Source: Candidatus Peribacter sp. UBA6535 | Lineage (GTDB): Bacteria > Patescibacteriota > Gracilibacteria > Peribacterales > Peribacteraceae | Direction: 5' to 3' | DNA: 13,187 nucleotides | Assembly (NCBI GenBank): GCA_002436205.1 | Contig: DJKT01000029.1 | Location: 1-13,187, forward strand | In this document: positions 11,963 to 13,187 of the stretch, piece after piece | Position numbering within the stretch: the first letter of the stretch is position 1 | Layout: each line of letters starts with the position of its first letter | Program-made: the position numbers and the translations under genes | The notes under the pieces: generated by a model | Databases searched by the model: none | What the model was told of the DNA's origin: nothing | What the model saw: the letters and a program-made list of their open reading frames with translations, nothing else

Positions 11963-13187
11963 CTATTTGCGTCGCTTTCTTCTCATCCACGACCATCCAG
12001 CAGCAGCTCCGGCACCAATTACAGCAACAGCAGCAGGACCGGTGTCTCCAACGGGCCCTTGAGTTTGAATAAGTGGTTGCAGTTGAGCAAGTGGTAGCTG
12101 GAAGGGGAGTTGTTGGTAGTTTGGGTATTGGGGGAACCCATATTGCGATGGAGGGAATCCGTATGGGGATGCAGGTTGTGAAGTAGCTAATTGCTGCCCT
12201 GCAACTTGTGAAGGTGCAGAAGGCTCGAATGCAATCTGTGTTTGCTCTTCTTCTATTACGCAGTATCTGTCACAGCCGTCTCCATTCAGACGATTTTCGT
12301 CATCGCAGAGTTCGGTGGAATCCACAATTCCATCTCCACATCGGTATGGATGACAGTTTGGTCTGCAGTCTGCATCTGGTGAGGTAGAGTTTAATTGGCC
12401 TTCATCACAACTTTCCCCTGGGTCTACGTTTCCGTCACCACAAGTTGCACTGAAGAAGAGACATCCAGAGCAATCGTATGGGAGCGATGGATTATGCAGA
12501 GAAGATTCACACTCCTCACCAAGAAGTGATTGCACAATCCCATCACCACAAATACCAATTTCCATTAGGCAGGTAGAGCTGCACCCATCGTCATCTCTCC
12601 TGTTTCTATCATCACATTCTTCATTTCCTTCTAGGAGCCCATCACCACAGACTGTAGCTGCTGCAACGAGCGTTTCCTTAGCTTGTTCAGTTTCTACTTC
12701 AGTTTCTATTACTTCATCTTCAAACTCTATGTCAACTTCTGTATCAACGAGTGTTAGTTCTAGTCTGCACTGATTGCTACACCCATCTCCATCATTTGTA
12801 TTTCCATCATCACAGAGCTCTCGTAAATCAATAACGTTGTCTCCACATCGAGCTATTGTGCAATTCGTTCTGCAGGCATCTGGTAGAGAATTTGAATTAA
12901 AGTTACCTTCATCACACTCCTCTCCAGCATTTTTCTCTCCGTCTCCACAGAAGCTTGCAGCAACTATGGTTATTTGAGAGCTTACTTGTTCCGACATTGT
13001 TTGTGCAGATGATGATGCAGCATTTTCGCTTGCTTCACTACTCGTGTCTCCACCGTCATCATCGTTATCACCGGGAGTATCTATACTTGTAGAGAATCCG
13101 AAGCTAAAGCTAAAGTTAAAGGCTGATGCGAACGAACTACTGTCGCCTTCGTCATCCTCCGGATCATCCTCAGGCGGCGGCTCGTCT
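11963..13187 (-). CDS. Surface protein with six Myxococcus-type cysteine-rich repeats (5' end outside window)
   Basis: The frame has no stop from 11963 to the window edge, so the ATG at 12997 is probably internal and the N-terminus lies outside. The visible N-terminal part (12998-13187) is rich in Asp, Glu, Pro and Ser with a Phe/Ser run. Counting from the 12997 Met, six repeats with four Cys each lie at 17-46, 51-77, 117-143, 150-179, 186-215 and 220-246. They follow the CGDG-x-ECDDGN-x-GDGC-x-C pattern of the Myxococcus cysteine-rich repeat. An acidic linker (82-108) splits repeats 2 and 3. A Gln/Pro-rich stretch (about 250-315) leads to GDTGPAAVAVIGAG and a basic tail RRKRRK, a membrane-anchor or sorting-like end. 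Secretion is inferred; function is unknown. Confidence 0.85.
   Translation of the reverse strand, partial: DEPPPEDDPEDDEGDSSSFASAFNFSFSFGFSTSIDTPGDNDDDGGDTSSEASENAASSSAQTMSEQVSSQITIVAASFCGDGEKNAGEECDEGNFNSNSLPDACRTNCTIARCGDNVIDLRELCDDGNTNDGDGCSNQCRLELTLVDTEVDIEFEDEVIETEVETEQAKETLVAAATVCGDGLLEGNEECDDRNRRDDDGCSSTCLMEIGICGDGIVQSLLGEECESSLHNPSLPYDCSGCLFFSATCGDGNVDPGESCDEGQLNSTSPDADCRPNCHPYRCGDGIVDSTELCDDENRLNGDGCDRYCVIEEEQTQIAFEPSAPSQVAGQQLATSQPASPYGFPPSQYGFPQYPNYQQLPFQLPLAQLQPLIQTQGPVGDTGPAAVAVIGAGAAAGWSWMRRKRRK

Overview
The window reads like a compact bacterial genome of the Candidate Phyla Radiation (Patescibacteria). A Peregrinibacteria-like lineage is my best guess, inferred from style and not proven. 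The reasons are very short intergenic gaps, weak or absent Shine-Dalgarno sites, -10 boxes sitting directly in front of start codons, S-layer and cysteine-rich surface proteins, and a low-complexity heptamer repeat of a kind I associate with such genomes. The standard genetic code fits: TAA, TAG and one TGA all act as stops. No gap without a gene exceeds 300 bases, and the largest (about 6872-7185) holds a structured RNA.

Left part (1-4420). The window opens with the last 20 nt of a tRNA, most like initiator tRNA-fMet. A FtsB/DivIC-like division protein (minus strand) and murC (plus strand) diverge from a 30-bp shared promoter region. murC runs tail-to-tail into two minus-strand surface-protein genes. 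One is an S-layer-homology (SLH) protein. The other is a DUF11-type protein ending in an MPQTGG sorting-like signal. Their N-terminal halves are homologous (a beta domain plus a PEGA-like domain), so the same module is attached to two different surface anchors.

Middle (4421-8502). purL (minus) and murJ (plus) are divergent. Between them lies an elaborate set of nested complementary helices that fits a minus-strand RNA of about 230 nt ending in a U-run just before purL. Two helices have G-U pairs only on the minus strand, which supports the strand call. It matches no RNA family I can recall and is the main candidate for something undescribed.

Right part (8503-13187). A minus-strand secE-nusG-acylphosphatase operon follows a good promoter, and lepB (signal peptidase I) lies upstream of it. 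Diverging from lepB is a tightly coupled plus-strand operon: a membrane PH-domain protein with a poly-Asp tail, a membrane-anchored HEPN-like protein, and pth (peptidyl-tRNA hydrolase). pth abuts, stop to stop, a minus-strand surface protein with six Myxococcus-type cysteine-rich repeats. That gene's reading frame stays open past the window edge.

Functionally the window mixes cell-wall building (murC, murJ), division (ftsB-like), secretion (secE, lepB), export cargo (three surface proteins), translation and transcription housekeeping (tRNA, nusG, pth) and one purine-synthesis gene (purL).
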